From Brumimicrobium sp033722555 (GTDB lineage Bacteria > Bacteroidota > Bacteroidia > Flavobacteriales_D > Crocinitomicaceae), in contig JAWVYS010000001.1 of the NCBI GenBank assembly GCA_033722555.1, forward strand, positions 1 to 64,000: a stretch of DNA of 64,000 nt, written 5' to 3'. Every line of letters starts with the position of its first letter. Position 1 is the stretch's first letter. Shown one piece after another: positions 1-8,115 of this stretch. The position numbers and the translations under genes are program-made. Under the pieces are notes generated by a model. The model was not told where the DNA came from. It saw only the letters and a list, made by a program, of their open reading frames with translations, and did not search any database.

Positions 1-104
1 CAAGTGCACTCAAAAGAGAAAAGTCTCTCAAAGGTGGTCAAGGACGAAGAGAAATCCGTGAAATTATTATGCAAAAACCCTATGTTAAAGAAATGGTCGG
101 TTAG
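1..104 (+). CDS. GIY-YIG nuclease family protein, 3' end only
   Basis: Only the last 33 codons are in the window; the 5' part lies off the left edge. The stop is the TAG at 102-104. The visible peptide (SALKREKSLKGGQGRREIRE...) is identical to the C-terminus of the complete GIY-YIG gene at 212-493, and the DNA is identical over bases 1-119. It is therefore the tail of a near-identical tandem paralogue. The family (UvrC N-terminal-like, YhbQ type) consists of small single-domain nuclease-like proteins. The visible part includes the Glu of the family's KREK segment. Whether the rest of this copy is intact cannot be seen. Confidence 0.8.
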   Translation, partial: SALKREKSLKGGQGRREIREIIMQKPYVKEMVG

Positions 105-128
105 GGCTTTTATCAGCCCGCGGCTGAC

Positions 129-156
129 GCACGTTCGAGTCGTGTCCCCGCTACCT
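129..156 (+). other. tRNA 3'-end-like remnant (T-arm plus acceptor strand)
   Basis: Bases 129-145 fold as a 5-bp T-stem (GCACG/CGTGT, with a G-T at the open end) around a canonical 7-base T-loop, TTCGAGT. It is followed by CCCCGCT, a discriminator A and CC(T), as in the 3' acceptor strand of a tRNA. No matching 5' acceptor, D-arm or anticodon arm is present upstream, because bases 1-104 code for protein. This is a fragment, not a functional tRNA. Confidence 0.5.
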
Positions 157-158
157 AC

Positions 159-190
159 AAAGGTAATCGTTTAAGGCGGTTACCTTTTTT
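159..190 (+). terminator. Rho-independent terminator after the first GIY-YIG copy
   Basis: AAAGGTAATCG (159-169) pairs with CGGTTACCTTT (177-187) around a 7-base loop, with one T-G pair, and runs into a T-tract to 190. It separates the truncated GIY-YIG copy from the complete one at 212. Confidence 0.75.
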
Positions 191-211
191 TATACCATTT
201 AACCTAACATT

Positions 212-493
212 ATGAATCAAGAGTTTCTTGTTTACGTGCTTTATTCACCCGATCACGATAAAATTTATATCGGTATGACTGCTTCAATTATTCAGCGGTT
301 TCGATCGCATAACCAGCTCGCCCATAAAGGCTTTACTGTCAAGTTTCGACCTTGGGTGGTGGTTCATATTGAATTCTTTGATAACAAAGCAAGTGCACTC
401 AAAAGAGAAAAGTCTCTCAAAGGTGGTCAAGGACGAAGAGAAATCCGTGAAATTATTATGCAAAAACCCTATGTTAAAGAAATGGTCGGTTAG
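212..493 (+). CDS. GIY-YIG nuclease family protein
   Basis: A 93-residue single-domain protein of the UvrC-N-terminal-like (YhbQ) GIY-YIG family. The signature YVLYSP...KIYIGMT is at residues 8-23. The catalytic-type Arg lies in QRFRSH (near 29-32) and the Glu in LKREKSLKG (near 66). Family members are thought to bind or cut structured nucleic acids; most in Bacteroidota have no assigned role. It follows a terminator with no shared promoter visible. Its 3' 104 coding bases plus 15 more are identical to bases 1-119, showing recent duplication or gene conversion. The function is inferred from the fold only. Confidence 0.85.
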   Translation: MNQEFLVYVLYSPDHDKIYIGMTASIIQRFRSHNQLAHKGFTVKFRPWVVVHIEFFDNKASALKREKSLKGGQGRREIREIIMQKPYVKEMVG

Positions 494-508
494 GGCTTTT
501 ATCAGCCC
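390..508 (+). repeat. Second copy of a 119-base direct repeat
   Basis: Bases 390-508 are identical to bases 1-119. They cover the C-terminal 34 codons of the GIY-YIG gene, the stop, and the next 15 bases (through ATCAGCCC). The copies diverge immediately after. The first copy continues into the tRNA-like remnant and a terminator; the second continues into the 3' end of the convergent DUF6495 gene. Confidence 0.95.
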
Positions 509-517
509 TCGGGTCAA

Positions 518-997
518 TCAAGTCGTCTTTTCGGCGACTGCCAAAGCTATCTGTTTAAACAACGTTCCGTCTGATCTAAAACAACCGTTCTCTATCATTT
601 CGAAAATTTCTGTTTCCCTGTTTTTTTCGTATTTCTTCTCAAGGGAATAAACGTTAGTTAGAGGCGGGTTTTTTCGTAATGCCTCATAATCAATTTCTGA
701 ACTAAGGTCAACTTCGGTTTTGTTAATTTTTAGTCCCATCAGAACTATCTTGTCCTGCAGGCACTGAAAGGTTTTGATCTCATTTTTACTCCTGAATTCC
801 AAAAACCTAATCTTGCGTAAAACACCTTCCCAAACCACATCACTGAACTGTTCAATGACCCCCTCCGCTTTATCGGGACTATTTTGCTTTAACTGCTTCC
901 ATTGATCCGCAGAGACTCCATTGATAACCAAAAACTCCACAAACTCTTTTTCCAGAGCGGTTAATTCTTCCCGGGTTAACTGTCCGTATTTAGGCAT
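518..997 (-). CDS. DUF6495 family protein
   Basis: A 159-residue soluble protein without signal peptide or membrane segment. The N-terminus (MPKYGQLTREELTALEKEFVEFLVINGV) and the central SDVVWEGVLRKIRFLEFRS stretch match what I recall of the Bacteroidota-specific DUF6495 family, normally about 160 residues, so it looks full length. The function is unknown. It ends convergently 24 bases from the GIY-YIG gene and starts 5 bases downstream of the purN stop, so it is probably the last gene of a purN transcript. The family name is from memory and not searched. Confidence 0.65.
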   Translation of the reverse strand: MPKYGQLTREELTALEKEFVEFLVINGVSADQWKQLKQNSPDKAEGVIEQFSDVVWEGVLRKIRFLEFRSKNEIKTFQCLQDKIVLMGLKINKTEVDLSSEIDYEALRKNPPLTNVYSLEKKYEKNRETEIFEMIENGCFRSDGTLFKQIALAVAEKTT

Positions 998-1002
998 TAT
1001 GC

Positions 1003-1575
1003 TTATTTGAGTAAATATTTTTCAATTTCAACCGAGAAGTTTTTCAGTTCCAGTTCCTGTACAGCCCTTTGAAGTTTTTCTGCGGTAAAACCTTCCGTTA
1101 TCTTTAGTTTATGCTGAGCAAGGATTCTTCCTTTGTCATATTCATTGTTCACTAAATGAACTGTTATTCCTGTTTCATGTTCTTTTGCTTCCAAAACCGC
1201 ATTATGGACATGGATACCATACATCCCCCTGCCACCAAATTTAGGCAGTAGTGACGGGTGTATGTTAATTATTTTGTCAGCAAATGTTTGAATCAGTTCC
1301 TGAGGAATTTTTCTAAGATAACCGGCTAAAACAATATAATCAATGCTGTAATTCTTCATCAGACGAATGAGAAACTCGGCATTATTTGCCTGAATATTGT
1401 CGATTATTTCTTTATCCGTATCGTAATCCCGGATTTTTTCAAGAATCCCTGCATTCGGGTTGTTCGTCACCACTAAAGAAACCTCAATAGCAGGGTGATT
1501 ACTAAATTTATTGATCAGTTCAATCGCATTGGTCCCGTTCCCTGAGGCAAATACAGCGATTCTTTTCTTTTCCAT
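1003..1575 (-). CDS. purN: Phosphoribosylglycinamide formyltransferase
   Basis: Cytoplasmic enzyme of purine synthesis that transfers formyl from 10-formyl-tetrahydrofolate to GAR. At 190 residues it is the usual PurN size. Visible features are the N-terminal phosphate loop region VFASGNGTNAIEL, the catalytic Asn-His segment INIHPSLLPKFGG, and the later Asp in NEYDKGRILAQ. All are intact, including the conserved GITVHLVN strand. The ATG at 1575 gives the canonical start (MEKKRIAVFASG). It lies upstream of the DUF6495 gene with a 5-base gap. A 14-bp hairpin sits about 50 bases upstream in the leader. Confidence 0.95.
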   Translation of the reverse strand: MEKKRIAVFASGNGTNAIELINKFSNHPAIEVSLVVTNNPNAGILEKIRDYDTDKEIIDNIQANNAEFLIRLMKNYSIDYIVLAGYLRKIPQELIQTFADKIINIHPSLLPKFGGRGMYGIHVHNAVLEAKEHETGITVHLVNNEYDKGRILAQHKLKITEGFTAEKLQRAVQELELKNFSVEIEKYLLK

Positions 1576-1625
1576 GCTACAAAAATAGGAAATTGAGTCA
1601 GATCGGGAAAGGATCCATTTGTAAG

Positions 1626-1668
1626 AAATTGCCAGGTTCTAAAGGTAAATTTCAGAACCTGACAATTT
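1626..1668 (-). terminator. Long hairpin between a secreted-protein gene and purN
   Basis: CAGGTTCT (1633-1640) pairs with AGAACCTG (1654-1661). The pairing continues outward with one C-A mismatch through six more base pairs, and the loop is 13 bases. Only a weak T-rich tail follows on the minus strand (ATTTCTTAC). It could terminate the transcript ending at 1721 or act in the purN leader; the sequence does not decide. Confidence 0.45.
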
Positions 1669-1720
1669 GTTGATTTTGAGGGGATGGTTATAGTGGGGTC
1701 ACTCATAAGGGCAACAAATC

Positions 1721-2080
1721 TTATTCAACTACGATCATTTTCATCCGTATTTCATTATTTGTGTTGAGTTTAACGAAATAAATTCCGGGTTGTAATCCGG
1801 AAAGATCAATGCTATAAACCGATTTATTGTTCTTAATAAATTCATAATAGCTCGAGCTTCCTCTCTGATCTACAAGTGACACACTGGCTAGTGTATCCTG
1901 AACTCCGTAAATCTTTACATCCAACATTTTTTTTGGCTTTGCAAAAACCTTGAAGGTTATCTTTCTGCTCAGGGTCTCTTCAGAAAGCACTCTTACTTTT
2001 TCTCCACCTCCCGCAAGTGAAACTGAAAGAAAGGAGGTTGAAAGCAGCAGGGCAAACATTACTTTTTTCATTTTTTTCAT
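1721..2080 (-). CDS. Small secreted protein with sorting-domain-like C-terminus
   Basis: A 119-residue protein with a signal peptide (basic MKKMKK, then hydrophobic VMFALLLSTSFLSVSLA, cleavage near residue 23). The mature part is a single beta-rich domain. Its last 30 residues (YSIDLSGLQPGIYFVKL...MIVVE) resemble the conserved end of type IX secretion C-terminal domains, which follow a pattern like 'L..GIY.v.v......kKivv'. There is no separate passenger domain, so the protein is essentially the sorting-type beta domain alone. It could instead belong to a DUF3244-like family. No function is assigned. It is followed by the 1626-1668 hairpin. Confidence 0.55.
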   Translation of the reverse strand: MKKMKKVMFALLLSTSFLSVSLAGGGEKVRVLSEETLSRKITFKVFAKPKKMLDVKIYGVQDTLASVSLVDQRGSSSYYEFIKNNKSVYSIDLSGLQPGIYFVKLNTNNEIRMKMIVVE

Positions 2081-2136
2081 TTTTTAGTTTGCCGCAAGAC
2101 GAATCAGGAAGGAATAAGTTACAGGATACTGAAAAT

Positions 2137-2559
2137 TTATTTTGAAAATAATTGAGACATCTCTGCAAACCCTTTAAATTCTAGTGCGTTTCCTGATGGG
2201 TCTAGGAAAAACATAGTGGACTGTTCTCCAACTTGTCCCTTAAAACGCACCGTAGGTTCAATAATAAAATCGATTTTGGCAGCTTTTAATCTCTCAGCAA
2301 GTTCATTCCAGTTTTTCATGTCCAGGACTACTCCATAATGCGGCACAGGTACCTGTTTCCCATCGACAGGGTTGTAATGTAACTTCGTTTTTTCGGCGCT
2401 GTAGTGTATTACAAACTGATGTCCGTAAAAATCGAAATCCACCCAATGATCGGAAGAGCGTCCTTCTTTCATTTGTAATACTTCCCTATAAAATTTCCGA
2501 CACTCTTCCAGGTTGTGTACCGGAACTGCCAGATGAAAAGGGGTTAATCTATTATTCAT
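2137..2559 (-). CDS. VOC family protein (glyoxalase/dioxygenase superfamily)
   Basis: A 140-residue vicinal-oxygen-chelate fold protein. Metal-ligand candidates are the His in PFHLAVPV, the His in PHYGVVLD and the Glu in GNALEFKGF. The paired beta-alpha-beta modules run through FYREVLQM and ELAERLKAAKIDFI. Substrate unknown. I chose the ATG at 2559 because AGGA lies just upstream (CAGGAAAATATG). A longer reading could begin at a TTG at 2580 that overlaps the upstream stop, adding seven residues (MNFNQEN). It is probably co-transcribed with the thioesterase gene upstream. Confidence 0.8.
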   Translation of the reverse strand: MNNRLTPFHLAVPVHNLEECRKFYREVLQMKEGRSSDHWVDFDFYGHQFVIHYSAEKTKLHYNPVDGKQVPVPHYGVVLDMKNWNELAERLKAAKIDFIIEPTVRFKGQVGEQSTMFFLDPSGNALEFKGFAEMSQLFSK

Positions 2560-2576
2560 ATTTTCCTGATTAAAAT

Positions 2577-2972
2577 TCAACCCACACTCACCGGGTTCTT
2601 ATTATCGTCAACCGCCACCATGGTAAAGGTTCCGTGAACGGCTCTCTCTCTTTTCTCCGAATACATCTCTTCAACAAATATATCCACTCCAACAACTATG
2701 CTTGTTTTTCCAACTTTTTGAACGTTAGCAACCAGTTCTACCAGGGTGCCACTTGGAATAGGTTTTTTAAAATCCACCCTGTCTGAACTTACCGTTACCA
2801 CCTTCAACCGGCTGAAACGGGTAGCACAAATAAAAGCGACCTCATCCATGAGTTGGAGTGCGGTTCCTCCGAATAATGTGTCGTAGTGATTCGTTGTATT
2901 CGGAAAAACAGCTTTAAAAATTCTGGTTTCCGCATCTGCAATACGTTTTTGTAAGGATTCTCTCTCTGACAT
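2577..2972 (-). CDS. Acyl-CoA thioesterase (hotdog fold)
   Basis: Cytoplasmic 4HBT/hotdog thioesterase of the YciA/acyl-CoA hydrolase type, which hydrolyses acyl-CoA to free acid and CoA. The helix HYDTLFGGTALQLMDEVAFICATRFS carries the conserved Asn/His-Gly-Gly...Asp/Glu core, followed by the strand VVTVSSDRVDFKKPI. I prefer the ATG at 2972 (MSERESLQKR), giving 131 residues. The reading frame is open 20 codons further, but that extension would overlap the end of the symporter gene. The gap to the symporter stop is 7 bases, so all three genes are likely one operon. Confidence 0.85.
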   Translation of the reverse strand: MSERESLQKRIADAETRIFKAVFPNTTNHYDTLFGGTALQLMDEVAFICATRFSRLKVVTVSSDRVDFKKPIPSGTLVELVANVQKVGKTSIVVGVDIFVEEMYSEKRERAVHGTFTMVAVDDNKNPVSVG

Positions 2973-2979
2973 ATTTACG

Positions 2980-4812
2980 CTATAAAATTTTGCCACTAAT
3001 ATTCCTCCACACAAAATAGAGGGCTGTCCCACTGATTATTGTTCCCAAAGAAAGTATTATTGCTAGAAAATAATTTCCATAGATCCAGTACCCCGTAGCA
3101 AACATGGCGGTATAAACGAAAACGGCTCCAACCAGCATCGCAAGTATTCCTGCGGGAACAGTCCATTTAGCATTTTTAGCAATCAAATTTTCTCCATCCC
3201 TTTCTGCGCGATCAGTAACTACTCTCCACCCAGGGCCTCCAGGTTGTATTTTACGATAAAAACGGCGGAGGGTGTTTTCTTTCTCCGGCTTTGTTAAAAA
3301 AACAGCTGCAAGCCAACATATTGAAGTGAGGAAAACGATAAGGGGAAATTTCATCCAACCCTGCATCAGCCCCTGTACCATGTGGTCGGTTTCGTCGGTG
3401 TAACCGAAAAGAAAGTCTCCGAGTGGAGTGAAACTAAACAGCACAGAAATTATTCCTGAGGCAAACATGGCTACAATTTCACCCCATGCGTTGATTCTCC
3501 ACCAGAACCACCGCAGGATAAAAATAAGCCCGGTACCGGCACCAAACATTAGAATAATGTCAAACAGCTGCTTCGCATTGTTAAGATTTAAAGCGATTAT
3601 TGCGCTGAGGACCATCAGAACAATCGTTGATATTCTCCCAACTACTACCAATTCCTTTTCTCCGGCCTGTTTTCTTATTCGCTCCTTATAAAAATCGTTG
3701 ACAATATACGAGGAACCCCAATTCAGGTGTGTGGAAATTGTTGACATATATGCTGCTCCAAGAGAAGCAATCACAAGGCCAAGTAATCCACTGGGCAACA
3801 AAGTCAGCATCGCTGAATATGCCAGATCATGACCAAGTTTATCTTTCGGCACACCCGGAAAGGCCTCTTGAATACTCGCTATGTCCGGAAAAACTACCAG
3901 AGAAGCAAGGGCAACAAGGATCCACGGCCAGGGTCTGAGCGCATAGTGCATAATATTAAAGAAAAACGTTGCGCCCACGGCGTGATTTTCGTTTTTGGCC
4001 GCGAGCATACGCTGAGCAATGTATCCTCCCCCGCCCGGTTCAGCTCCGGGATACCATGCGCTCCACCACTGTACCGCCAGTGGGATAATCAGGATAGTAA
4101 TCAGGCCTTCGGTATTACTGAAGTCGGGGAAAAGGTTTGTTTTGGAGGATACATTTTCGTGAACCAGAAGATTTGAAATTCCTCCTACTTCCGGTAAGTT
4201 TACCAAATAATAAGCAGCACCAACCGATCCTGCCATTGCAACGAAAAAGAGAATAAAATCCGTATAAACAACACCTTTAAACCCTCCTATAGTGCTAAAA
4301 AGAACGGTAACGAATCCGGCTATACCCACTGTTTCCACAGGACTGAGTCCAAGCATAATGTGTCCTATCTTGATCGCAGCCAGTGTAACGGCCGCCATAG
4401 CGAGTAAGTTGAAAAAGAAGCCGAGATACAGTGATCGAAAGGCACGAAGAAATGCGGCAGGCTTTCCGCCATACCTCATTTCATAAAACTCCATATCCGT
4501 GTTTACATCAGATTTCCGCCAGAGCTTGGCATAAACAAAAACGGTGAGCAGGCCTGTCAGCAAAAATGCCCACCAGACCCAATTCCCGGAAACACCATCC
4601 TTACGAACGATATCCGTAACAAGGTTCGGGGTGTCGGTTGAAAAAGTGGTTGCAACCATCGAAAATCCCAGTAACCACCAGGGCATGTTTCGACCGGAAA
4701 GGAAGTATTCAGAACTGTTTTTACCTGATTTACGTGAGGCTGCCAAACCGACGATGAGGATAATGGCGAAAAAACCAAATATAATCGTGAAATCCAGACC
4801 GGATATTTTCAT
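2980..4812 (-). CDS. Sodium:solute symporter (SSS family)
   Basis: A 610-residue inner-membrane transporter. About 13-14 hydrophobic segments are visible, beginning LDFTIIFGFFAIILIVGLAASR. SSS hallmarks include the early EYFLSGRNMPWWLLGFSMVATTFS segment and the FSTIGGFKGVVYTDF loop. The substrate (sugar, carboxylate, other) cannot be read from sequence. A hydrophilic loop with FPGVPKDK and a C-terminal pair of helices after the RKIQPGGPGW segment are typical of the Bacteroidota SSS subgroup. It is first in a likely operon with the thioesterase and VOC genes. The start ATG at 4812 matches the family N-terminus. Confidence 0.9.
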   Translation of the reverse strand: MKISGLDFTIIFGFFAIILIVGLAASRKSGKNSSEYFLSGRNMPWWLLGFSMVATTFSTDTPNLVTDIVRKDGVSGNWVWWAFLLTGLLTVFVYAKLWRKSDVNTDMEFYEMRYGGKPAAFLRAFRSLYLGFFFNLLAMAAVTLAAIKIGHIMLGLSPVETVGIAGFVTVLFSTIGGFKGVVYTDFILFFVAMAGSVGAAYYLVNLPEVGGISNLLVHENVSSKTNLFPDFSNTEGLITILIIPLAVQWWSAWYPGAEPGGGGYIAQRMLAAKNENHAVGATFFFNIMHYALRPWPWILVALASLVVFPDIASIQEAFPGVPKDKLGHDLAYSAMLTLLPSGLLGLVIASLGAAYMSTISTHLNWGSSYIVNDFYKERIRKQAGEKELVVVGRISTIVLMVLSAIIALNLNNAKQLFDIILMFGAGTGLIFILRWFWWRINAWGEIVAMFASGIISVLFSFTPLGDFLFGYTDETDHMVQGLMQGWMKFPLIVFLTSICWLAAVFLTKPEKENTLRRFYRKIQPGGPGWRVVTDRAERDGENLIAKNAKWTVPAGILAMLVGAVFVYTAMFATGYWIYGNYFLAIILSLGTIISGTALYFVWRNISGKIL

Positions 4813-5004
4813 CCTTTAAAAAGTATTGATCTTCAAAGAAACAAATTAATCAGAATTAAAAATCGGGTGAAAATATTTTGTTTCAAGTTCGGTATGTTAG
4901 TAAGTGCAACTCCGAAGCTTCTATACACATTCGTGATCAAGAGAATATATCAGAAATTAAAAATCCCCTGGACTTGAAATACTTAAATTTTATTCCAAAA
5001 AATC

Positions 5005-6276
5005 TTACCTGATCATGTCGAAACCAACGTATTTAACCAGGGCGTCCGGTATTTTTATGCCCTGATCGGTCTGATGATTTTCAAGAAGGGCTGCAACAAT
5101 ACGCGGTAAAGCAAGAGCACTCCCGTTTAAGGTATGACAGAGTTGTGTTTTTTTATTTTCTCCTCTGTACCTGAGTTTCAACCTGTTTGCCTGGAATGTT
5201 TCGAAAAGTGAAACAGAACTAACCTCCAGCCATCTTTCCTGTGCAGCTGAATAAACCTCAAAATCATACGTTATTGCCGAAGTGAAGCCCATATCTCCCC
5301 CACACAGTCTTAAAATACGATAGTGAAGTCCTAATTTTTCCAAAAGCCCCTTTACATGGTCAACCATTTCATCCAATGCTTTTTCAGAACGATCGGGGTG
5401 TTCGATTCTAACGAGTTCAACCTTGTCGAACTGATGAAGCCTGTTCAATCCCCTTACGTCCTTCCCGTAAGAACCTGCCTCTCGGCGGAAACAAGGAGTA
5501 TATCCGGTAATTTTAAGTGAAAAATTCTCGTCCGGAAGAATGACATCTCTGTACATATTGGTAAGAGGAACTTCGGCCGTAGGAATCAGGTAAAGATCAT
5601 CCTCTGTTACGTGATACATTTGTCCTTCCTTGTCAGGCAACTGACCCGTACCTATTCCACTTTCCTCATTCACCACCAGTGGTGGAATAAACTCTTCATA
5701 ACCGGCTTTTTCTGCCTCATCCAGAAAGAAATTAATCAGTCCACGCTGCAGTTTTGCTCCCTTGCCTTTGTAAAAAGGAAAACCGGCTCCTGTTACTTTG
5801 ACGCCCAGTTCAAAATCAATCAAACCGTACTTTTCCGCGAGTTCCCAGTGAGGCTTTGCTTCCCCTTTGAATTCAACTTTCGTCCCGACCTCTAAAACAA
5901 CTTCGTTGTCTTCTTCATATCTTCCTGCAGGAACGGTGTTGTGGGGAACATTAGGTATTTCATACAGCTTTTGCTGAAGTCGATCCTCGAGGTCATTAAC
6001 CTGCTGTTTAAGCACTTGCTCCTTTTCTTTGAGAGCAGTTGTCTTTTCCTTAGCCTCATTAGCCTCTTTTGTTTTGCCCTCTCTGAATAGACGGCCTATT
6101 TCTTTGGAAATATTGTTGCTTTCAGACTGAACACTCTCCAGTTCCTGTTTTTTCTCTCTCCATTGTTCATCAAGAGTAAGAACTGTAAGAATGTCTGACT
6201 CAGCATCCAGACCGCGCTTTTTAAGTCCGTTGATGATAGCCTCTTTTTCTGTTCTGATCCGCGTAATTTCCAGCAT
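5005..6276 (-). CDS. serS: Seryl-tRNA synthetase
   Basis: Class II aminoacyl-tRNA synthetase, 423 residues, the normal length. The N-terminal coiled-coil tRNA-binding arm spans about residues 25-105 (Glu/Lys-rich, EQVLKQQVNDLEDRL). Catalytic motif 2 is seen in FRREAGSYGKDVRGLNRLHQF and motif 3 in NGSALALPRIVAALLE. The serine-binding TAEVPLTN loop is intact. It is transcribed alone, divergent from the histidine kinase at 6478, with a TAAATTTG promoter element 20-27 bases upstream of the ATG. Confidence 0.97.
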   Translation of the reverse strand: MLEITRIRTEKEAIINGLKKRGLDAESDILTVLTLDEQWREKKQELESVQSESNNISKEIGRLFREGKTKEANEAKEKTTALKEKEQVLKQQVNDLEDRLQQKLYEIPNVPHNTVPAGRYEEDNEVVLEVGTKVEFKGEAKPHWELAEKYGLIDFELGVKVTGAGFPFYKGKGAKLQRGLINFFLDEAEKAGYEEFIPPLVVNEESGIGTGQLPDKEGQMYHVTEDDLYLIPTAEVPLTNMYRDVILPDENFSLKITGYTPCFRREAGSYGKDVRGLNRLHQFDKVELVRIEHPDRSEKALDEMVDHVKGLLEKLGLHYRILRLCGGDMGFTSAITYDFEVYSAAQERWLEVSSVSLFETFQANRLKLRYRGENKKTQLCHTLNGSALALPRIVAALLENHQTDQGIKIPDALVKYVGFDMIR

Positions 6277-6295
6277 CTTCTATGATTTTAGTGGA

Positions 6296-6303
6296 CAAAT
6301 TTA
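6296..6303 (-). promoter_or_regulatory. Promoter -7 element for serS
   Basis: Minus-strand TAAATTTG fits the Bacteroidota primary sigma -7 consensus TAnnTTTG and lies about 20 bases upstream of the serS ATG. The -33 TTTG is not clear. Confidence 0.5.
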
Positions 6304-6477
6304 AAAGTTCTCCTTTAAAAAAGAATGTTCGCTCAACAATAAAGTTTAAATCATGGTTTTTTGACAGAAATGGCATTTTTTTAAAGTACAGTAAGCGTTT
6401 CAGAAAGAAAACCCTGTTAAAAAAGGTTAACTCTCAGACATTTTTTTTTATATTCAAGTACTTTAGGAATAAAAACA

Positions 6478-8115
6478 TTGAAACGCATAGGTCTGAAATA
6501 TATCATAATCTTAACGAGTACTGCCTTACTTGTTTTGGTTGGTCTTCAACTTTATCAGGCCAAACAGCTTTATAATCAGAAATCTGAAGAGTTTAATTCT
6601 CATATTGAGAACGTTCTTTCAAAAGTAGCCATTCGGCATGAAAAAGCCTCTGATCTTCAGCGATATTCCACTTTTTTTAGTAAGGATTTTAGTGGGCAAT
6701 ATAAAAGTGCCCTTAAACAAGAGTTCCAAAACCTTGTGCCGGTAAGAGAATCTGTTTCCATTAGAGACACAGTGATTATTGAAGACGACAGACAGGTTAA
6801 ATATTTGTACATCACTGGTAGTTCCTATGATTCACTCACTAACGTTACTGCACACCACAGTGTACTCGCACGAGATATCAGTGAGCTAGGCACGCTTATT
6901 CGTTCAGGCGGGACAACCAGCAAATCAAGTGAGGCTGATTCAAATGATCTGGCTTATCAGCTCGACAAAAGAGTACTCACCAGCCTTTTCAAAAAATCCA
7001 AATTCATCAATGAAATGATGGTTTATGCATTCAGAAGTACAGACTTTCTTTCACCCTCTCAGCGTATTAATCTTGCTTTTCTGGATTCGGTGATTAATAA
7101 AACCTTTGAATATGAGGGGCTTAACACCAAGTATAATTACGCCATTTTTGATGATAAAAATGAGATAGTAACTTTTCCTTCCTACACGGACAGGTATAAT
7201 CTCAAAATCGACACCACAAAAACAAAAAAAGTAAGACTGTTCCCGGGCAATATTTTTGGTGAAGACCTTGTTTTACATGTTTCTTTTCCAAGAAAAGGAA
7301 GCGTGCTTTTTAACGAAATGTGGCTGACCCTGACCGTCAGTATATTATTGGTGTTTTTAGTGGTGGTTTCATTTTATGCAATGTTCAGAACCATCATTTA
7401 TCAGCGAAAGCTGGCGGTTGTTAAAAATGATTTTATAAGCAACATGACCCACGAATTCAAAACACCGATCAGTACTATTTCTCTCGCGTGCGAAGCCATG
7501 AACGATCAAGACATGACCAAAGAAGATCTTATTTCCATTAAACCGTACATAAAAATGATCGATGAAGAGAACAAGCGATTAGGTGGTTTGGTTGAACAGA
7601 TATTAAAAACCTCTGTTCTGGATAAAGGAGAGCTCAAGCTTAAACATGAAAAACTGGAGCTCAACGAAATAGTTTCAACTGCAGTAAGAAAAGCAAAGAT
7701 CAGAATCCCTCAGGGCAAGGGAAAGTTAATTCTGAACCAGGCTCCTGGTATGATGTATTTTCAGGGAGATCCCGTTCACACAACAAATGTCATTTCTAAT
7801 CTTATTGATAATGCCATCAAATACAGCAAAAAAGATGTCGAAATCACTGTAAGCACAGAAAAAACCTCAGAAGGTTATAAATTAAGCGTACAGGATAAAG
7901 GTCTTGGAATAAAAAATGAGCATCTTGACAAAATATTTGATAAATTGTACCGTGTTCCAACCGGAAACATCCATAATGTTAAGGGTTTTGGTTTAGGACT
8001 CAGCTACGTTAAAGCAATCGCCGACATGGAGGGTTGGCAAATAAAAGTGAAAAGCAAATTCGGCGAAGGTTCAACCTTCGTTCTAATAATTAATAAAAAC
8101 AGTAACAATGAGTAA
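6478..8115 (+). CDS. Two-component sensor histidine kinase (RprX-like)
   Basis: A 545-residue inner-membrane kinase. TM1 is near residues 8-26 (YIIILTSTALLVLVGLQLY) and the periplasmic sensor runs to about 280. TM2 follows (LTLTVSILLVFLVVVSFYAMF). The HisKA domain carries phospho-acceptor His325 in SNMTHEFKTPIS. The ATPase domain has the N box LIDNAIKYS, G1 DKGLGI and G2 GFGLGLSYV. The start is TTG (6478), since TM1 begins at once and a TACTTTAG promoter-like element at 6459-6466 leaves no room for an earlier codon. It overlaps the response regulator start by 8 bases, implying coupled translation. The pair resembles Bacteroides RprX/RprY; the signal is unknown. Confidence 0.93.
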   Translation: MKRIGLKYIIILTSTALLVLVGLQLYQAKQLYNQKSEEFNSHIENVLSKVAIRHEKASDLQRYSTFFSKDFSGQYKSALKQEFQNLVPVRESVSIRDTVIIEDDRQVKYLYITGSSYDSLTNVTAHHSVLARDISELGTLIRSGGTTSKSSEADSNDLAYQLDKRVLTSLFKKSKFINEMMVYAFRSTDFLSPSQRINLAFLDSVINKTFEYEGLNTKYNYAIFDDKNEIVTFPSYTDRYNLKIDTTKTKKVRLFPGNIFGEDLVLHVSFPRKGSVLFNEMWLTLTVSILLVFLVVVSFYAMFRTIIYQRKLAVVKNDFISNMTHEFKTPISTISLACEAMNDQDMTKEDLISIKPYIKMIDEENKRLGGLVEQILKTSVLDKGELKLKHEKLELNEIVSTAVRKAKIRIPQGKGKLILNQAPGMMYFQGDPVHTTNVISNLIDNAIKYSKKDVEITVSTEKTSEGYKLSVQDKGLGIKNEHLDKIFDKLYRVPTGNIHNVKGFGLGLSYVKAIADMEGWQIKVKSKFGEGSTFVLIINKNSNNE

